Shown here piece by piece: positions 5,787-6,557 of a stretch of DNA of 6,557 bases. Each line of letters starts with the position of its first letter. Position 1 is the stretch's first letter. The DNA is from Sphaerochaeta sp. GTDB taxonomy: Bacteria; Spirochaetota; Spirochaetia; Sphaerochaetales; Sphaerochaetaceae. The translations under genes were made by a program, and so were the position numbers. Where the stretch lies: positions 1-6,557 of the forward strand of contig JALOBD010000119.1 in assembly GCA_023228445.1 (NCBI GenBank), given 5' to 3'. The notes below the pieces were generated by a model. The model was given only the letters and a program-made list of their open reading frames with translations. It did not search any database and was not told the origin of the DNA.

Positions 5787-6392
5787 TCAGGACCGCAGCG
5801 CTTCCATCTCCTCGTCAGAGAGGTACCGGATGGCAAGGTGTTGACCAAGGTACCAGAGCTTGGCCGTCTCCTCAAACTCTTCGGATGCCTCCACCGCTTC
5901 CTTGAGCGAGGGACGGCAGACGATGAGGCCATGGTTTGCCATCAGGAGGGTCGAGAAGGCGCTCTTCTGTCGAATGTCGTCGCCGAGGCGCTTATCACCC
6001 GGCTTGCGGTACGGCAGAACGCCCACACCCCCGACCTTCATCACGAAGTACGGGGTGAAGGGCCTGATGGGCGTGCCGTCAGAGAGCCCCTCGAGGCTTG
6101 CCAGCAGGGTTGAGTAGGTGGAGTGGAGGTGAACGACCGCCTGCACCTCAGGATGCACATCATAGCAGGCCAGGTGCAAGAAGACCTCCTTGGTCGGTGG
6201 TTTACCAGAGAGGAGCTTCCCGCTTTGGTCGAAGTGCGACACCTCCGCTTCGGTGATAGTGCCGAACGAACTTCCCGTCGGGGTGGCCAAGAAGGATCCA
6301 TCCTCCATCTTGACCGAGATGTTGCCCGCCGACCCGACGACAAAGCCACGTTCAAAGAGCGAACGGGCATAGGTGACGATCTGTTTACGCAT
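5787..6392 (-). CDS. otnC: Class II aldolase/adducin family protein, probable 3-oxo-tetronate 4-phosphate decarboxylase (OtnC)
   Basis: A 201-residue cytoplasmic zinc enzyme. Landmarks: GSAGNIS (20-26) and TPTGSS (37-42) for phosphate binding, PTKE (66-69) with the likely catalytic E69, the zinc histidines in HLH (88 and 90) and ANHG (H154), and EEFEETAK (171-178). Length and the GNIS, TPTGSSFG, PTKEV, LHST and PYRKPGD blocks fit the OtnC/YgbL subgroup, which decarboxylates 3-oxo-4-phospho-tetronate to dihydroxyacetone phosphate and CO2, rather than ribulose-phosphate epimerases or fuculose aldolases. ATG 6392 has AAGGAG seven bases upstream (6400-6405) and overlaps the end of the upstream kinase gene by eight bases. 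The kinase as immediate partner strongly supports the assignment. Confidence 0.88.
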   Translation of the reverse strand: MRKQIVTYARSLFERGFVVGSAGNISVKMEDGSFLATPTGSSFGTITEAEVSHFDQSGKLLSGKPPTKEVFLHLACYDVHPEVQAVVHLHSTYSTLLASLEGLSDGTPIRPFTPYFVMKVGGVGVLPYRKPGDKRLGDDIRQKSAFSTLLMANHGLIVCRPSLKEAVEASEEFEETAKLWYLGQHLAIRYLSDEEMEALRS

Positions 6393-6557
6393 CCGCAGGC
6401 TCCTTGCACATCATTTGTGCCTTGGCAAAAAAGTCGAAGCTGCCAAAGTTGCCGCTCTTGAAGGCGAACTGCAGGTTGCTGTCAGCGGCTTTGAGCCACG
6501 AGACCCCCGGGTCGATCTGGTTCCCGATGAGGTAGGCTTCAAGGCCCAGGGTTGTGG
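6385..6557 (-). CDS. otnK: Four-carbon acid sugar kinase (DUF1537, probable 3-oxo-tetronate kinase OtnK), C-terminal fragment
   Basis: Only the last 56 residues are present; the gene runs out of the window at its 5' side. The fragment reads TTLGLEAYLIGNQIDPGVSW and continues to KSGNFGSFDFF near residues 33-43. The lysine-SGNFG-x-x-DFF block is the characteristic C-terminal ATP-domain signature of DUF1537 kinases, which phosphorylate 3-oxo-tetronates (OtnK), 2-oxo-tetronates or related branched acids. The stop TAA (6387-6385) lies inside the start of the decarboxylase gene (eight-base overlap), so the two are co-translated. OtnK makes 3-oxo-tetronate 4-phosphate, the substrate of OtnC. The specific member (OtnK against DtnK, LtnK or OiaK) cannot be settled from this fragment but the OtnC neighbour favours OtnK. 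Confidence 0.85.
   Translation of the reverse strand, partial: TTLGLEAYLIGNQIDPGVSWLKAADSNLQFAFKSGNFGSFDFFAKAQMMCKEPADA

Overview
The window looks like a carbohydrate (sugar-acid) utilisation locus from a moderately GC-rich bacterium. Genes are tightly packed, most have strong Shine-Dalgarno sites, and transketolase is split into two subunits, an arrangement common in Firmicutes, Spirochaetota, Thermotogota and similar groups. I cannot assign a taxon with confidence. No rRNA, tRNA, CRISPR or mobile-element signal was seen.

Layout. (1) Plus strand, 49-2338: two overlapping GntR/FCD transcription regulators, then, after an 84-base gap holding a hairpin and a very strong Shine-Dalgarno, a TIM-barrel epimerase resembling 5-keto-L-gluconate epimerase (IolO type). 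(2) Minus strand, 5076 down to 2360: a DMT/EamA transporter, the transketolase N-terminal subunit and the transketolase C-terminal subunit, spaced or overlapped by a few bases as one operon. It converges on the epimerase gene. (3) An AT-rich divergent control region (5077-5205) with opposed sigma70-like promoters and two inverted copies of a 12-base operator-like word. (4) Plus strand, 5206-5751: a D-lyxose-isomerase-like cupin. (5) Minus strand, window end down to 5787: the C-terminal end of a four-carbon acid sugar kinase (OtnK type) overlapping an OtnC-type class II aldolase/decarboxylase.

How they may work together (inference). The gene set suggests a redox-neutral route in which a six-carbon keto-acid (ketouronate) is imported and epimerised. 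A dedicated split transketolase then cuts it into a two-carbon unit, passed to an acceptor, plus tartrate semialdehyde. The cupin aldose-ketose isomerase would turn that into 3-oxo-tetronate, which OtnK phosphorylates and OtnC decarboxylates to dihydroxyacetone phosphate. This would be the carboxylate counterpart of the known sulfo-transketolase pathway for sulfoquinovose. Each single enzyme family is known; the combination and order are a hypothesis. The GntR regulators, whose recognition helices differ from the usual family pattern, are natural candidates for binding the repeated operator-like words.
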